DNA of 64,000 nt from Tropicimonas sediminicola (GTDB lineage Bacteria; Pseudomonadota; Alphaproteobacteria; Rhodobacterales; Rhodobacteraceae), in contig NZ_FZOY01000006.1 of assembly GCF_900188335.1 (NCBI RefSeq), positions 1 through 64,000 of the forward strand, given 5' to 3'. A model generated the notes under the pieces. That model saw only the letters and a program-made list of their open reading frames with translations. It was not told where the DNA came from and did no database searches. Of the stretch, positions 30,195 through 39,443 are shown in pieces. The stretch's first letter is position 1. Every line of letters starts with the position of its first letter. The translations under genes and the position numbers were made by a program.

Positions 30195-31036
30195 GCGCGA
30201 CCTGGCAGTCGGACCAGCTGCCGCCCGGGCCCGGAAAGCTCGGAGCGCGCGACTGGTTCCGGGTGATCCGCCGCGGCCTGCCACTCGGGATCGTCGTCTT
30301 CGGCTGCCTTGGGCTGCTTCTGCTGCTGCGCCTGATCGAGCGGCCGATCTTTGGCCTGCGCCGCCCGGTCACCCCCTGGATCACCCGCTTTGTCTGCAGC
30401 AGCGCCTTCGTGCTTCTCGGCATCCATCGCAAGGTCGTGGGCCGGCCCGTGGGCGGGCGCGCGGCGGTGGTCTCGAACCATGCGAGCTGGCTCGACATCT
30501 TCGCGCTCAACGCTGGCGACAGCGTCTATTTCGTCTCCAAGGCCGAGGTCGCGGGCTGGCCGGGCATCGGCTGGCTGGCGCGGGCCACCGGCACCGTATT
30601 CATCAACCGCGACCGCAAGGAGGCCGCGGCCCAACGGGCGCTGTTCGAAGCGCGCCTGATGGCGGAACACAGGTTGCTGTTCTTTCCCGAGGGAACCAGC
30701 ACCGACGGGCGGCAGGTGCTGCCGTTCAAGTCCACGCTTTTCGAGGCCTTTCTGAACGACGGGTTGAAGGACAGTCTGCAGATCCAGCCGGTGACGCTGG
30801 TCTATCGCGCGCCTGAGGGAACGGATCCGCGTTTCTACGGTTGGTGGGGCGACATGGATTTCGGCCCGCACCTTCTGAAGATCCTGGCCGCGCCGCGCCA
30901 GGGATCGGTCGAGGTGATCTATCACCCGGCGGTTCCGGTTGCGGGCAACGGAAATCGCAAGACGCTCGCCGCGCGCTGCGAGGCGGAGGTGCGCAGCGGG
31001 CTGCCGCTGTCATGGGAGACGCCGGCCAAAGGGTAA
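30191..31036 (+). CDS. olsA: lyso-ornithine lipid / 1-acylglycerol-3-phosphate acyltransferase
   Basis: A 281-residue PlsC-type membrane acyltransferase that adds the second acyl chain, completing ornithine lipid. A transmembrane segment lies at about 30-47. The HX4D catalytic motif is NHASWLD (H97, D102), and the substrate motif FPEGTSTDG is at about 161-169. The four-base overlap with olsB supports the OlsA assignment over general PlsC. Confidence 0.85.
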   Translation: MSATWQSDQLPPGPGKLGARDWFRVIRRGLPLGIVVFGCLGLLLLLRLIERPIFGLRRPVTPWITRFVCSSAFVLLGIHRKVVGRPVGGRAAVVSNHASWLDIFALNAGDSVYFVSKAEVAGWPGIGWLARATGTVFINRDRKEAAAQRALFEARLMAEHRLLFFPEGTSTDGRQVLPFKSTLFEAFLNDGLKDSLQIQPVTLVYRAPEGTDPRFYGWWGDMDFGPHLLKILAAPRQGSVEVIYHPAVPVAGNGNRKTLAARCEAEVRSGLPLSWETPAKG

Positions 31037-31041
31037 GCCGA

Positions 31042-31063
31042 CGATTTTTCGTACGAAGAATCG
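31042..31063. terminator. hairpin between convergent olsA and thiE-like genes
   Basis: CGATTTTTCG pairs with CGAAGAATCG (one G-T) around a very short centre, followed on the plus strand by a run of C residues. It sits six bases after the olsA stop. Confidence 0.45.
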
Positions 31064-31104
31064 CCCCCCCGCGGGGACGCGGGCCGGGAAGAGACGTTCT
31101 GAGA

Positions 31105-31722
31105 TCAATCCGCCGCGGACAGGAGGCGGGCAAGCGCCTCTGCGGGGTCGTCCTGACCCCAGATTTCCGCCCCGATCCCGAAGAAATCGGTGATCGGCGC
31201 AAGCGTCCGGACAAGCTCCGGCGTCAACCCGCCCTCGGCCACCACCGGAAGTTCGATCATCTCGGTCCACCAGGCAAAGAGATCGGCCTCCGCCACGGAG
31301 CCATCGCCAAGCGCGCTTGCGCCGACCGGTCCGAAGGCCACGTAATCCGCCCCGGCCTCGCCGGCGTTCATGCCGTCGTGTCTCGACGTGCCGCAGAAGG
31401 CGCCGACGATCCCGTCCTCGCCCAGTTCCTTGCGGGCATCCCGGATGCCGCGCGCGCCATCAAGGTGGACCCCGTCAAGCCCGTGCCGCAGGGCGAGCTG
31501 GAGATGCCGCTCGATCACGATCGCCACGTCGCGCCCGTGGCACACGGTTCGGCAGGCGTCGGCGGCGCGGGCGATCCGGTCCTCGTCCTGACCGGCCAGC
31601 GCCAGACGGACACAGGCGATCTCGCGGGAGTCCAGAACGCGGGCGAGCGCGTCGGGGAAGCGGGAGAGCTCGAATTCGGGCGGGGTGATCAGGTAGATCT
31701 GCGGCTGTTCTGTCTCGGCCAT
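31105..31722 (-). CDS. thiE: thiamine-phosphate synthase-like protein
   Basis: A 205-residue TIM-barrel protein of the ThiE/TenI family. It shows DGVHLDGARG, the GTSRHDGMNAGEAGADYVAFGPV stretch and the phosphate-binding VVAEGGLTPELV. ThiE couples the pyrimidine and thiazole halves of thiamine. No other thiamine genes lie nearby and some active-site positions look altered, so a ThiE paralogue is possible. The start at 31722 was chosen because the upstream extension lies antisense to the trmJ-like gene. Confidence 0.75.
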   Translation of the reverse strand: MAETEQPQIYLITPPEFELSRFPDALARVLDSREIACVRLALAGQDEDRIARAADACRTVCHGRDVAIVIERHLQLALRHGLDGVHLDGARGIRDARKELGEDGIVGAFCGTSRHDGMNAGEAGADYVAFGPVGASALGDGSVAEADLFAWWTEMIELPVVAEGGLTPELVRTLAPITDFFGIGAEIWGQDDPAEALARLLSAAD

Positions 31723-31852
31723 CTGTCTCTCCGGCTTCTTGTCTGCCAATCGGCGCCTCTCATAGCGCCCTTTTTTCCCCGGCGCCATGGCTGCTTGAAG
31801 GCCGTTCCCTCGCATCGTATCAGGTCGGGGATCTGAAACCGACGGAGTGCCC

Positions 31853-32593
31853 ATGTCCCAGCCCACCTTCATCCTCGTACGTCCCCAGATGGGCGAGAAC
31901 ATCGGCGGGGCGGCGCGGGCGATGTGGAACTTCGGCCTCGACCGGATGCGGCTGGTGAGCCCGCGCGACGGCTGGCCCAATCCGCGCGCGGTGGCGCTGG
32001 CCAGCGGGGCTGGGCGGCTCCTCGACAATGCGGGCCATTTCGACAGCGTGGCCGACGCGATCGGCGATTGCACCCATGTCTATGCCACGACTGCCCGGGT
32101 GCGGGGCATGACCAAGCCCGTCCTGACGCCCGAGGCCGCGATGGCCGAGGCGCGTGCGGTGACGGAGGCCGGCGGCAAGGTCGGTGTGATGTTCGGCCCC
32201 GAACGCGCGGGGCTCGAGAACGAGGACGTCGCCCGCGCGCATGCGATCATCACCGTGCCTGTGAACCCGGAGTTCTTTTCCCTGAACCTCGCCCAATGCG
32301 TGCTGCTGACCGCCTACGAATGGCGCCGCCAGACCGAAGGGCCGGCCGAGGCGCCGGAGATCGAGCGCGCCACCGCCATCGAGGTCGAGAAGCTGGGCGA
32401 GCATTTCGAGCAGAAGCTCGACGATGCCGGTTTCTTCTTCCCCGAGACCAAGGCGCCGGGAATGAAGCTCGCCGTGCGCAACATGCTGTCGCGGCTGGCA
32501 TTGACCCGGGCCGACGTGCAGATATTTCACGGCATGCTGCGGCAGCTGACCCGGCAGCCGCGCAGATCCCAAACCGACCGACCGGACGAGTGA
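31853..32593 (+). CDS. trmJ: tRNA/rRNA 2'-O-methyltransferase, SpoU/TrmJ family
   Basis: A 246-residue SPOUT-class methyltransferase, the same length as E. coli TrmJ, which methylates the ribose at tRNA position 32. The N-terminal RPQMGENIGGAARAM, the central MFGPERAGLENED and the FFSLNLAQCVLLTAYEW motif form the SAM-binding knot. The C-terminus is a helical tail. The ATG at 31853 follows GGAG; an in-frame GTG lies six bases earlier. The assignment to TrmJ is by family; the exact target is not certain. Confidence 0.85.
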   Translation: MSQPTFILVRPQMGENIGGAARAMWNFGLDRMRLVSPRDGWPNPRAVALASGAGRLLDNAGHFDSVADAIGDCTHVYATTARVRGMTKPVLTPEAAMAEARAVTEAGGKVGVMFGPERAGLENEDVARAHAIITVPVNPEFFSLNLAQCVLLTAYEWRRQTEGPAEAPEIERATAIEVEKLGEHFEQKLDDAGFFFPETKAPGMKLAVRNMLSRLALTRADVQIFHGMLRQLTRQPRRSQTDRPDE

Positions 32594-32612
32594 GCCGAGA
32601 GGAGAGCAGGAC

Positions 32613-33767
32613 ATGGCCGCCAAGCGCAGCATTTTCGAAGAGGTGAGCGAGGAGAAGCCGGAGGCGCAGAAGGCGCGCCCCGTGCAAACCGGCGTGATCG
32701 ACAAGGCCCGCGGCGGCGCGCGGTGCGCGATCCGGGCCTGGCTCATCGTGCTCTTCGCCATGGTGGTGGCGATGATCGTCGTCGGAGGCCTGACGCGCCT
32801 TACCGATTCCGGCCTCTCGATCACCGAGTGGGCGCCGGTTACCGGTGCGGTGCCGCCGCTGTCGGAAGAGGCCTGGAACGTCGAGTTCGAGAAATACCAG
32901 CAGATCCCGGAATTCGAGCTCCAGAACAGCGAGATGACGCTGGAGGAGTTCAAGTCGATCTACTGGTGGGAATGGGGGCACCGGCAGCTTGGCCGGGTGA
33001 TCGGCCTCGTCTGGGCCGTGGGCTTCCTCGGGTTCCTGGCGGCGCGCAAGATCCCCGTTGGCTGGACCGGGCGCCTGGCGTTGCCGGGCGTTCTGGGCGG
33101 GGTCCAGGGTGCGATCGGCTGGTGGATGGTGTCGAGCGGGCTCGGCGGCGAGATGACCGACGTCGCCTCCTACCGGCTCGCGGTGCATCTCGGGCTCGCC
33201 TTCGTGATCCTCGGCCTGATCGGCTGGTACGTCTTGATGCTCTCGCGTCCGGAGCGGGATCTCATGCAGGCGCGGCGCCAGAAGGAGGCGAAGCTCTGGG
33301 GGCTTTCGACAGGGCTGCTGCATCTCGTCTTCCTGCAGATCCTGCTTGGCGCCCTGGTGGCCGGGATCGACGCCGGCCGGGCCTTTCCGACCTGGCCCCT
33401 GATGGCCGGCGGCGTGCTGCCGCCCTTTCCCTTCGAGATCGAACCGGTCTGGCGCAACTTCTTCGAGAACGCGGGCCTGGTGCAGTTCATGCACCGGACC
33501 GTGGGTTACATCGCCTTCGCCTTCGCGATCTTCGTCTGGGCGCGCAGCCGCCGCTCGGCGCATCGCCGCACCCGGCAAGCCTTCGACTGGATGCTGGTGA
33601 TGGTGTTCGGGCAGGTGGTGCTCGGCATCGTCGCGGTGCTGACGCAGGCGCAATGGCACGTGGCAATCACCCACCAGCTTGTCGCCGTGGTGGTCTGGGT
33701 ACTGATCCTGAGGGCCCGGTTCCTGGCCGGCTATCCGGTGGCCAGCTCCGTTCGGGAAGGGCTCTGA
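32613..33767 (+). CDS. ctaA: heme A synthase (COX15/CtaA family)
   Basis: A 384-residue inner-membrane enzyme that oxidises heme O to heme A for cytochrome aa3 oxidase. The family signature GGLTRLTDSGLSITEW, the WWEWGHRQLGR heme-ligand segment, the GAIGWWMVSSGL segment and the late VQFMHRTVGY and ITHQL histidines are present. About eight transmembrane segments can be counted. It lies 19 bp after the trmJ-like gene and 3 bp before the peptidase gene, so the three probably share a transcript. Confidence 0.95.
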   Translation: MAAKRSIFEEVSEEKPEAQKARPVQTGVIDKARGGARCAIRAWLIVLFAMVVAMIVVGGLTRLTDSGLSITEWAPVTGAVPPLSEEAWNVEFEKYQQIPEFELQNSEMTLEEFKSIYWWEWGHRQLGRVIGLVWAVGFLGFLAARKIPVGWTGRLALPGVLGGVQGAIGWWMVSSGLGGEMTDVASYRLAVHLGLAFVILGLIGWYVLMLSRPERDLMQARRQKEAKLWGLSTGLLHLVFLQILLGALVAGIDAGRAFPTWPLMAGGVLPPFPFEIEPVWRNFFENAGLVQFMHRTVGYIAFAFAIFVWARSRRSAHRRTRQAFDWMLVMVFGQVVLGIVAVLTQAQWHVAITHQLVAVVVWVLILRARFLAGYPVASSVREGL

Positions 33768-33770
33768 GCG

Positions 33771-35243
33771 ATGTCCGCCTATGACGCGCTGATGGCGCAT
33801 GCCCGCGAGACCGAGGCGCTGAAGCAGGTTCTGGGCCGGCTTGGCTGGGACCAGGAGACGGTGATGCCCTCCGGAGCGGCGCCGCAGAGGGCCGAGGAGA
33901 TGGCCGCGCTGGAGACGGTGCTGCACGCCCGCAAGGTAGACCCGCGGGTGAGCGACTGGCTGGCCGCGGCCGAGCCCGCCGACGCGGTGGCCGAGGCCCA
34001 GCTGCGCGAGATCCGGCGCGAGCACCTGCGGGCCACGCGCGTTCCCGCCGACCTCGCAGCCGCCATCGCGCGCACCACCAGCCTTGCACAGGGCATCTGG
34101 GCCGAGGCCCGCGCCAGCGACAACTTCACCGCCTTTGCGCCGACCCTGTCGGAGGTGCTGTCCCTGCGTCGGCGCGAGGCCGAGGCGCTGGCCGACAGGG
34201 GTGACCTCTACGACGCGCTGCTCGACGATTACGAGGCCGGGGAGACCGCCGCGAGCCTGACCGCGATGTTCGACGCCATGCGTCCCCGGCTCGTGGCGCT
34301 GCGCGAGGCCGTCCTGGAGCAGGGGGAACGGGTCTCCCGGCTGGACGGACATTTCGATGAGGCCGCCCAGCTGCGCCTCGCCACCGAGACCGCCCGCGCC
34401 TTCGGGTACGATTTCGACCACGAGCGGATCGACAAGGCGGTGCATCCGTTCTCGTCGGGGCAGGGGCTCGACTCGCGCATCACCACCCGCACCGACCCTG
34501 CGGACCCGTTCAATTGCCTCTACTCGACGATCCACGAGGTCGGCCACGGCTGCTACGAGCAGAACGTCAAACGGGATTTCCTTCTGACCCCGCTCGGCGC
34601 CGGGGTCTCCATGGGCGTCCACGAAAGCCAGAGCCGGATCTACGAGAACCAGCTCGGCCGCAGCCGCGCCTTCACCGGCTGGCTGCATGGCCGGTTCCGG
34701 GAGGCGTTCGACGGCTTCGGTGTGGAAGATCCCGAGCATTTCTACGCCATAGTCAACGCGGTGCGCCCCGGCTACATCCGCACCGAGGCCGACGAGGTGC
34801 AGTACAACCTGCACATCCTGATGCGTTTCGACCTGGAGCGCGCCCTGATCGGCGGGGATCTGGAGGTCGCAGATCTGGAAGCGGCCTGGAACGACAGGTT
34901 CGCCGACGATTTCGGACTCCAGGTGGACCGCGCCTCCAACGGCGTGCTGCAGGACGTTCACTGGGCGGTCGGGCTGTTCGGCTATTTTCCGACCTATACG
35001 CTTGGCAACGTCTATGCCGGCTGCCTGTTCAAGGCACTGAAACAGGCCGTGCCAGAGTGGGAGGAGGCGCTCGCCCGGGGCGACGCCACGCCGGCGACAG
35101 GCTGGCTGCGCGAAGCGGTGCAGCAGCACGGCGCCCTGATGACGCCGCGCGCGGTGATCGAGGGCGCAACGGGCGAGCCGATCTCGGTCGCGCCGTTGCT
35201 GGATTACCTGGAAGCGAAGTTCGGCGGTCTTTACGGCCTCTGA
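33771..35243 (+). CDS. M32-family metallocarboxypeptidase (Taq type)
   Basis: A 490-residue zinc carboxypeptidase. The zinc site is HEVGH (H255, E256, H259), with a third ligand expected in the GVHESQSRIYEN segment. Other M32 hallmarks are KAVHPFSSG, SRITTR and RPGYIRTEADEVQYNLHI. It is cytosolic, with no signal peptide, and removes C-terminal residues from peptides. Length is typical of the family. Confidence 0.95.
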   Translation: MSAYDALMAHARETEALKQVLGRLGWDQETVMPSGAAPQRAEEMAALETVLHARKVDPRVSDWLAAAEPADAVAEAQLREIRREHLRATRVPADLAAAIARTTSLAQGIWAEARASDNFTAFAPTLSEVLSLRRREAEALADRGDLYDALLDDYEAGETAASLTAMFDAMRPRLVALREAVLEQGERVSRLDGHFDEAAQLRLATETARAFGYDFDHERIDKAVHPFSSGQGLDSRITTRTDPADPFNCLYSTIHEVGHGCYEQNVKRDFLLTPLGAGVSMGVHESQSRIYENQLGRSRAFTGWLHGRFREAFDGFGVEDPEHFYAIVNAVRPGYIRTEADEVQYNLHILMRFDLERALIGGDLEVADLEAAWNDRFADDFGLQVDRASNGVLQDVHWAVGLFGYFPTYTLGNVYAGCLFKALKQAVPEWEEALARGDATPATGWLREAVQQHGALMTPRAVIEGATGEPISVAPLLDYLEAKFGGLYGL

Positions 35244-35247
35244 CCGG

Positions 35248-35628
35248 TCAGTCGAGCCCGTAGGACGTCGGGTTCACCCGCAGGGCCTTGCCTCCGCTGG
35301 ACACGCGGATCGGCACGCCGGGGTGGCGTTCGCCGGTTGCCACGTGGCGCAGAATGACCGCACCCTTCTCGGTCTCCACGGCAAAGACCTCGCCGCCAGC
35401 GCGCAACGTGCCACCGCCGGCATCCGTCACGGCGTCGATTTCCGCAGTTGTCAGTTCGATGGGGCTGCCGATCGCATCGAAGCGATAGATGATCTTCGGG
35501 TCGCCCTGCCACGTCGGCGCGATCACCGAGGTCACGTCGCCATCGGAATCCCGCGAAGCGGCCGAGGCGGGGGCGGCCGCGGCAATCGCGAGGCCGACAG
35601 CCAGGCTGAGGCAAAGGAATTTGGTCAT
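35248..35628 (-). CDS. small exported protein, unknown
   Basis: A 126-residue protein with a clear signal peptide (LCLSLAVGLAIAAAAPASA). The mature part is about 100 residues and strand-rich, with no cysteines. I see no motif that identifies it. The location should be periplasmic. Its stop lies four bases from the convergent peptidase gene, and it follows the barrel-like gene on the same strand by 40 bp, so the two may form a small envelope operon. Confidence 0.6.
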   Translation of the reverse strand: MTKFLCLSLAVGLAIAAAAPASAASRDSDGDVTSVIAPTWQGDPKIIYRFDAIGSPIELTTAEIDAVTDAGGGTLRAGGEVFAVETEKGAVILRHVATGERHPGVPIRVSSGGKALRVNPTSYGLD

Positions 35629-35668
35629 TGCAAGTCGCTCCGTCCTGTAACGATACGTGGCCCCAAAA

Positions 35669-36682
35669 TCAGAACCGGACCAGGGTCAGACCTGCCGATC
35701 CGGTCAGGCGCGGGCCGTCGCCGCTGTTTCCGGTCAGGTCCCTGACGCCGAGCCTAACAGATATACCCGTGCCGGGGATCAGAAATGCTCCCCCAACGGT
35801 CAGATTCCGCCCGTTCCAGTCCGCCACGAAATTGGCGCTCGGGGTCACTTCCACCGAGATCGCGCCGAAAACGCCCGTGGCGCGGTTCGGCTTGCCCTCT
35901 GCAAGGTCGCGTTCGGTCATGTCGGAAAACCGGCCGGAGCCCACGCCCAGCGTCGCCACGCCGGCAAAGGGCAGGGCGGTGTGCTCTGGGTCGAAGGCCC
36001 AGCTTCCGACGCCGTAGTAGCTTTCCTGCCCATCGGTCTCGGCGACGGCCAGGTTCTCGCCGCCCACGGCCACTGAAAGCCCGTCCCAGAGATAGCGGCT
36101 GACCTGGAAGGCGGCGGAATAGCGGTCGGTGTTCCCGGGATCGGACAGGTCATTGATCGCGAGCCCGAGCGAGACGCCGACGGTCTCGAACGCATTGCCG
36201 AAGCCCACACCAAGTGACAGCCCGCCATCGGGCTCGTCGGTATAGGGAACCCGACTTACCCCACCGACGGCCACCCCGAAGGAGACGCCGCCGCGCTGGT
36301 TGGAGAAGATTGCCGGACCGTAGCCGGAGGGCACCGTGAGCGTCTGGGCCGCGCCATTCGGCAAGGCGACCTTGTTGGCGCGGTAGAGATCGGCAACCGC
36401 GCGAGCCTCGATGTCGGATGATTGTCGCAGGGCGTGCCTGAGCTGGCGCTCAGAGCCGATGTCCGGACCAAAGGCAAAGCGCCCGGCCTCGGCGTCGAAG
36501 GTCATCACGCCCTGCGCGACGAGCCGTTCGACATCTTCCAAGGGGAGGGTGAATCCGGCGATCGTCACCGCATCGTACTGGCCGTCCCCGCGGAGAGCGT
36601 CCAGGCCAGCGGCCTCAGCCGCTGCAAGGCCGGGCAAAAGGGCCACCCCTGCCGCCAACGCCATCAATGGAAACCCGCGCAT
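35669..36682 (-). CDS. exported beta-strand-rich protein, possible outer-membrane barrel
   Basis: A 337-residue protein with a signal peptide (FPLMALAAGVALLPGLAAA). After about residue 120 it has many alternating strands with Gly and aromatic residues (SFGVAVGGVSR, LSLGVGFGNAF, VSLGLAIN). It ends in SAGLTLVRF, where a terminal Phe is typical of outer-membrane barrels. The N-terminal third looks helical and soluble. The family is not recognised. The start is uncertain: the frame opens at 36724, and ATGs at 36682 and 36664 are both possible. Confidence 0.6.
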   Translation of the reverse strand: MRGFPLMALAAGVALLPGLAAAEAAGLDALRGDGQYDAVTIAGFTLPLEDVERLVAQGVMTFDAEAGRFAFGPDIGSERQLRHALRQSSDIEARAVADLYRANKVALPNGAAQTLTVPSGYGPAIFSNQRGGVSFGVAVGGVSRVPYTDEPDGGLSLGVGFGNAFETVGVSLGLAINDLSDPGNTDRYSAAFQVSRYLWDGLSVAVGGENLAVAETDGQESYYGVGSWAFDPEHTALPFAGVATLGVGSGRFSDMTERDLAEGKPNRATGVFGAISVEVTPSANFVADWNGRNLTVGGAFLIPGTGISVRLGVRDLTGNSGDGPRLTGSAGLTLVRF

Positions 36683-36790
36683 CCTCGAAATCCAGCAATC
36701 GAAACTGCGCACGTTACAGCACATCCCCGGGCGCCGGCATAGCCCGCGCCCGGTCCTGGCGTCTCGCGGACCCTTGGAGCCGTTTCCGCG

Positions 36791-38086
36791 CTACTTCTCC
36801 GGAATGAGCCCGCGCGGGCTGAACCGCAGCACCAGCAGCAACACGACGCCCATGGTCAGCAGCCGGATATGCTGCACGGAATCCAGCAGGTGGCTCTTCA
36901 GGCCGGACCCTTCGGGCAGGGGCAGGGTGAGCAGGCCCATGATCGCGCCGCCGATCGGTTCCACCTGGATCCAGAGCCACCAGATCAGGAAACCGCCCAG
37001 CACCGCACCCCAGTTGTTGCCGGAGCCGCCGACGATCACCATCACCCAGACCAGGAAGGTGAAGCGCAGCGGCTGGTAGGTGCCGGGAGTGAGCTGGCCG
37101 TCGAGCGTGGTCATCATCGCGCCTGCCATGCCGCAGATCGCCGAGCCGATGATGAAGATCTGCAGGTGCCGGCGGGTGACGTCCTTGCCCATGGCCTCGG
37201 CCGCGGTCTCGTTGTCGCGGATCGCCCGCATCATCCGACCCCATGGCGAATTCAGCGCCATCTGGGTCAGCCAGATCAGCACCAGAAGCACCACGGCAAA
37301 GAGCCCTGCATAGAGCAGCTTGACCCAGAGCGAGGAGGCCGCGGCCGGGTCGAGCCCGAGCCAGGTGGCATTGGCGACGAAATCGGCGCTCTCCTGCAGG
37401 TCGACCTCGTAGGGGACAGGGCGGGGCAGGCCGACCACGTTCTTCACCCCGCGGGCCATCCAGTCCTCGTTCTTCATCACGGCGATGATGATCTCCGCGA
37501 TGCCGAGCGTGGCGATGGCCAGGTAGTCGGAGCGCAGCCCGAGCGCCGTCTTGCCGATCGCCCAGGCGGCCCCTGCCGCGAGCAGCCCGCCGAGCGGCCA
37601 GGCCAGCAGGATCGGCAGGCCCATGCCGCCGAGGTAACCGGTGGAGGCAGGATTGACGGCCTCGATCAGGTCGCGCGCCGGGTCGAACAGCATCCGGTAC
37701 AGGATGAATCCGACGAGGAAGATCCCCAGTACGGCAAGGCTGCGGTTCCGTCCCTTGGGCATGCGCTTGTAGGTGAGCACCCCGGCGATGACGGTGGCGG
37801 CCCCCATCGCCAGCGCGGCGATCATGCGCAGCCCGCCAGCTGCCCAGGCCTCGCCCACGGGCGGCATGGACACCAGCACGGTGGCAAGCCCGCCGAGCGC
37901 CACGAACCCCATGATGCCGACGTTGAAGAGCCCGGCATAGCCCCACTGGATGTTCACGCCGAGGGCCATGATCGCCGAGATCAGACCCATGTTGAAGATC
38001 GCGAGAGCGGTGTTCCAGCTCTGCAGGACACCGGTGCCGATATAGAGCAGCGCAACAAGGCCGAAGAGGAGGAGGTTCTTGTTCAT
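36791..38086 (-). CDS. livM: branched-chain amino acid ABC transporter permease LivM
   Basis: A 431-residue inner-membrane permease of the LivM type. About ten hydrophobic segments are present, with the family loop LGIAEIIIAVMKNEDW and the late GGSGNNWGAVLGGFLI segment. It is the last gene of the livK-G-F-x-H-M operon and overlaps livH by four bases. Longer than E. coli LivM-type domains because of an N-terminal extension with additional membrane segments. Confidence 0.92.
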   Translation of the reverse strand: MNKNLLLFGLVALLYIGTGVLQSWNTALAIFNMGLISAIMALGVNIQWGYAGLFNVGIMGFVALGGLATVLVSMPPVGEAWAAGGLRMIAALAMGAATVIAGVLTYKRMPKGRNRSLAVLGIFLVGFILYRMLFDPARDLIEAVNPASTGYLGGMGLPILLAWPLGGLLAAGAAWAIGKTALGLRSDYLAIATLGIAEIIIAVMKNEDWMARGVKNVVGLPRPVPYEVDLQESADFVANATWLGLDPAAASSLWVKLLYAGLFAVVLLVLIWLTQMALNSPWGRMMRAIRDNETAAEAMGKDVTRRHLQIFIIGSAICGMAGAMMTTLDGQLTPGTYQPLRFTFLVWVMVIVGGSGNNWGAVLGGFLIWWLWIQVEPIGGAIMGLLTLPLPEGSGLKSHLLDSVQHIRLLTMGVVLLLVLRFSPRGLIPEK

Positions 38087-39093
38087 ACCGATTTCCCCTT
38101 GAACAGACCGGTCGGCTTGAAAATCAGCACGATGACGAGGATCGCGAAGGACACCGCGAACTTGTAGTCGGTCGACAGGAGCTGGACGAGCCCGTCAGGC
38201 GCGAGGCTCTCGGGCAGCACGTAGGTCGCCACCTTCTTCCAGGCATAGGTCAGCATGACCTCGGAGAACGCAATCACGTAGCCCCCCGCGATGGCGCCCA
38301 GCGGGTTTCCGAGGCCGCCGACGATGGCGGAGGCGAAGATCGGCAGCAGAAGCTGGAAATAGGTGAAGGGCTTGAACGCCTTGTCGAGCCCGTAGAGCAC
38401 GCCCGCCGTGGTGGCGAGGATCGCGGCGAGGATCCATGTCACGCGCACGACCTTTTCGGGGTTGATGCCGGAGAGCAGCGCGAGGTCCTCGTTGTCGGAA
38501 TAGGCGCGCATCGACTTGCCGGTGCGGGTCCGGTTCAGGAACCAGAAGAGCGCGATCACCGCGATGATCGTCACGATGATCGTGAGGCCCTGCGAGGTCT
38601 TGAAGGCGAGCCCCTCGTCGAGACCGGTCATCTTCTTGAAGTCACCGGCCTTGATGATGAAGCGCTCGCCGTCATTGAACTGCTGCTCGTCGACACCGAT
38701 GATCACCCTCACGATCCCGTTGAGGACGAACATCACGCCCAGAGAGACCATCACGAGGATGATCGGCTTGGCCTTCTGCTTTCGGTAGAAGCGATAGACC
38801 CACTTGTCGGTCAACAGCATCATGCCGGCGGTGAAGGCGATGCCGATGGGAAGCGCGAGCAGGGCGGTCGGCAGCGGGCTGATCGACAGGCCCATCGCCT
38901 GGAAGGCCCAGGTAAACAGGATCGTCACCATTGCGCCAAAGGCCATCGTGTCGCCGTGGGCGAAGTTCGAGAAGCGCAGGATGCCGTAGATCAGCGTCAC
39001 CCCCAGGGCGCCGAGCGCGAGCTGGCTGCCATAGGCCGTGGCCGGGATGATGACGAAGTTGAGAAGCGCCACGAAGGCGTTGAGAATATCCAT
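38083..39093 (-). CDS. livH: branched-chain amino acid ABC transporter permease LivH
   Basis: A 336-residue inner-membrane permease of the LivH type, with eight or so hydrophobic segments and the typical RFSNFAHGDTMAFGAM and VGGLGNPLGAIAGG motifs. Its ATG overlaps the stop of the small gene upstream (TAATG) and its end overlaps livM. It should pair with LivM to form the translocation pore. Confidence 0.92.
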   Translation of the reverse strand: MDILNAFVALLNFVIIPATAYGSQLALGALGVTLIYGILRFSNFAHGDTMAFGAMVTILFTWAFQAMGLSISPLPTALLALPIGIAFTAGMMLLTDKWVYRFYRKQKAKPIILVMVSLGVMFVLNGIVRVIIGVDEQQFNDGERFIIKAGDFKKMTGLDEGLAFKTSQGLTIIVTIIAVIALFWFLNRTRTGKSMRAYSDNEDLALLSGINPEKVVRVTWILAAILATTAGVLYGLDKAFKPFTYFQLLLPIFASAIVGGLGNPLGAIAGGYVIAFSEVMLTYAWKKVATYVLPESLAPDGLVQLLSTDYKFAVSFAILVIVLIFKPTGLFKGKSV

Positions 39094-39443
39094 TATTCCA
39101 CCTCCCGGCAGGTGCCGGAGTAGTTCACCATCATGGCGTCAGCTACGCCGTGAGTGGAGAAACGGGCGGCATCGCCATGGATGGTGAGCATGGCCGGGCC
39201 GAAACCGCTGGCGAAGCGGATGAGATTGCCGTCGCCAAGCGGCGCCGCGGTTCCGTCGAAATCGCCATCGACGGCGGACAGACGGGCGATGTCGCCCTCG
39301 AGCCGGACCGTCATGTCATAGGCGCTTTCGGCACAGGCCTCGGTTTCGAAGCATTCGCTGGTGAACTGGCACTGAAATGTCTGTGCAAGGCTGGGCCCGG
39401 ACGAGACGACCGCGGCAATGATCAGGGGCATGGCTTTCATCAC
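39093..39443 (-). CDS. small exported cysteine-containing protein inside the liv operon
   Basis: A 116-residue protein with a signal peptide (MPLIIAAVVSSGPSLAQ). The mature part contains four cysteines (CQFTSECFETEAC, and one near the C-terminus in SGTCREVE), so periplasmic disulfides are likely. I do not recognise the family. It overlaps livF by four bases (ATGA) and livH by one base (TAATG), so it is made in step with the transporter. An accessory role in uptake or assembly is an inference from this coupling. The ATG at 39440 is an alternative start. Confidence 0.65.
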   Translation of the reverse strand: MMKAMPLIIAAVVSSGPSLAQTFQCQFTSECFETEACAESAYDMTVRLEGDIARLSAVDGDFDGTAAPLGDGNLIRFASGFGPAMLTIHGDAARFSTHGVADAMMVNYSGTCREVE

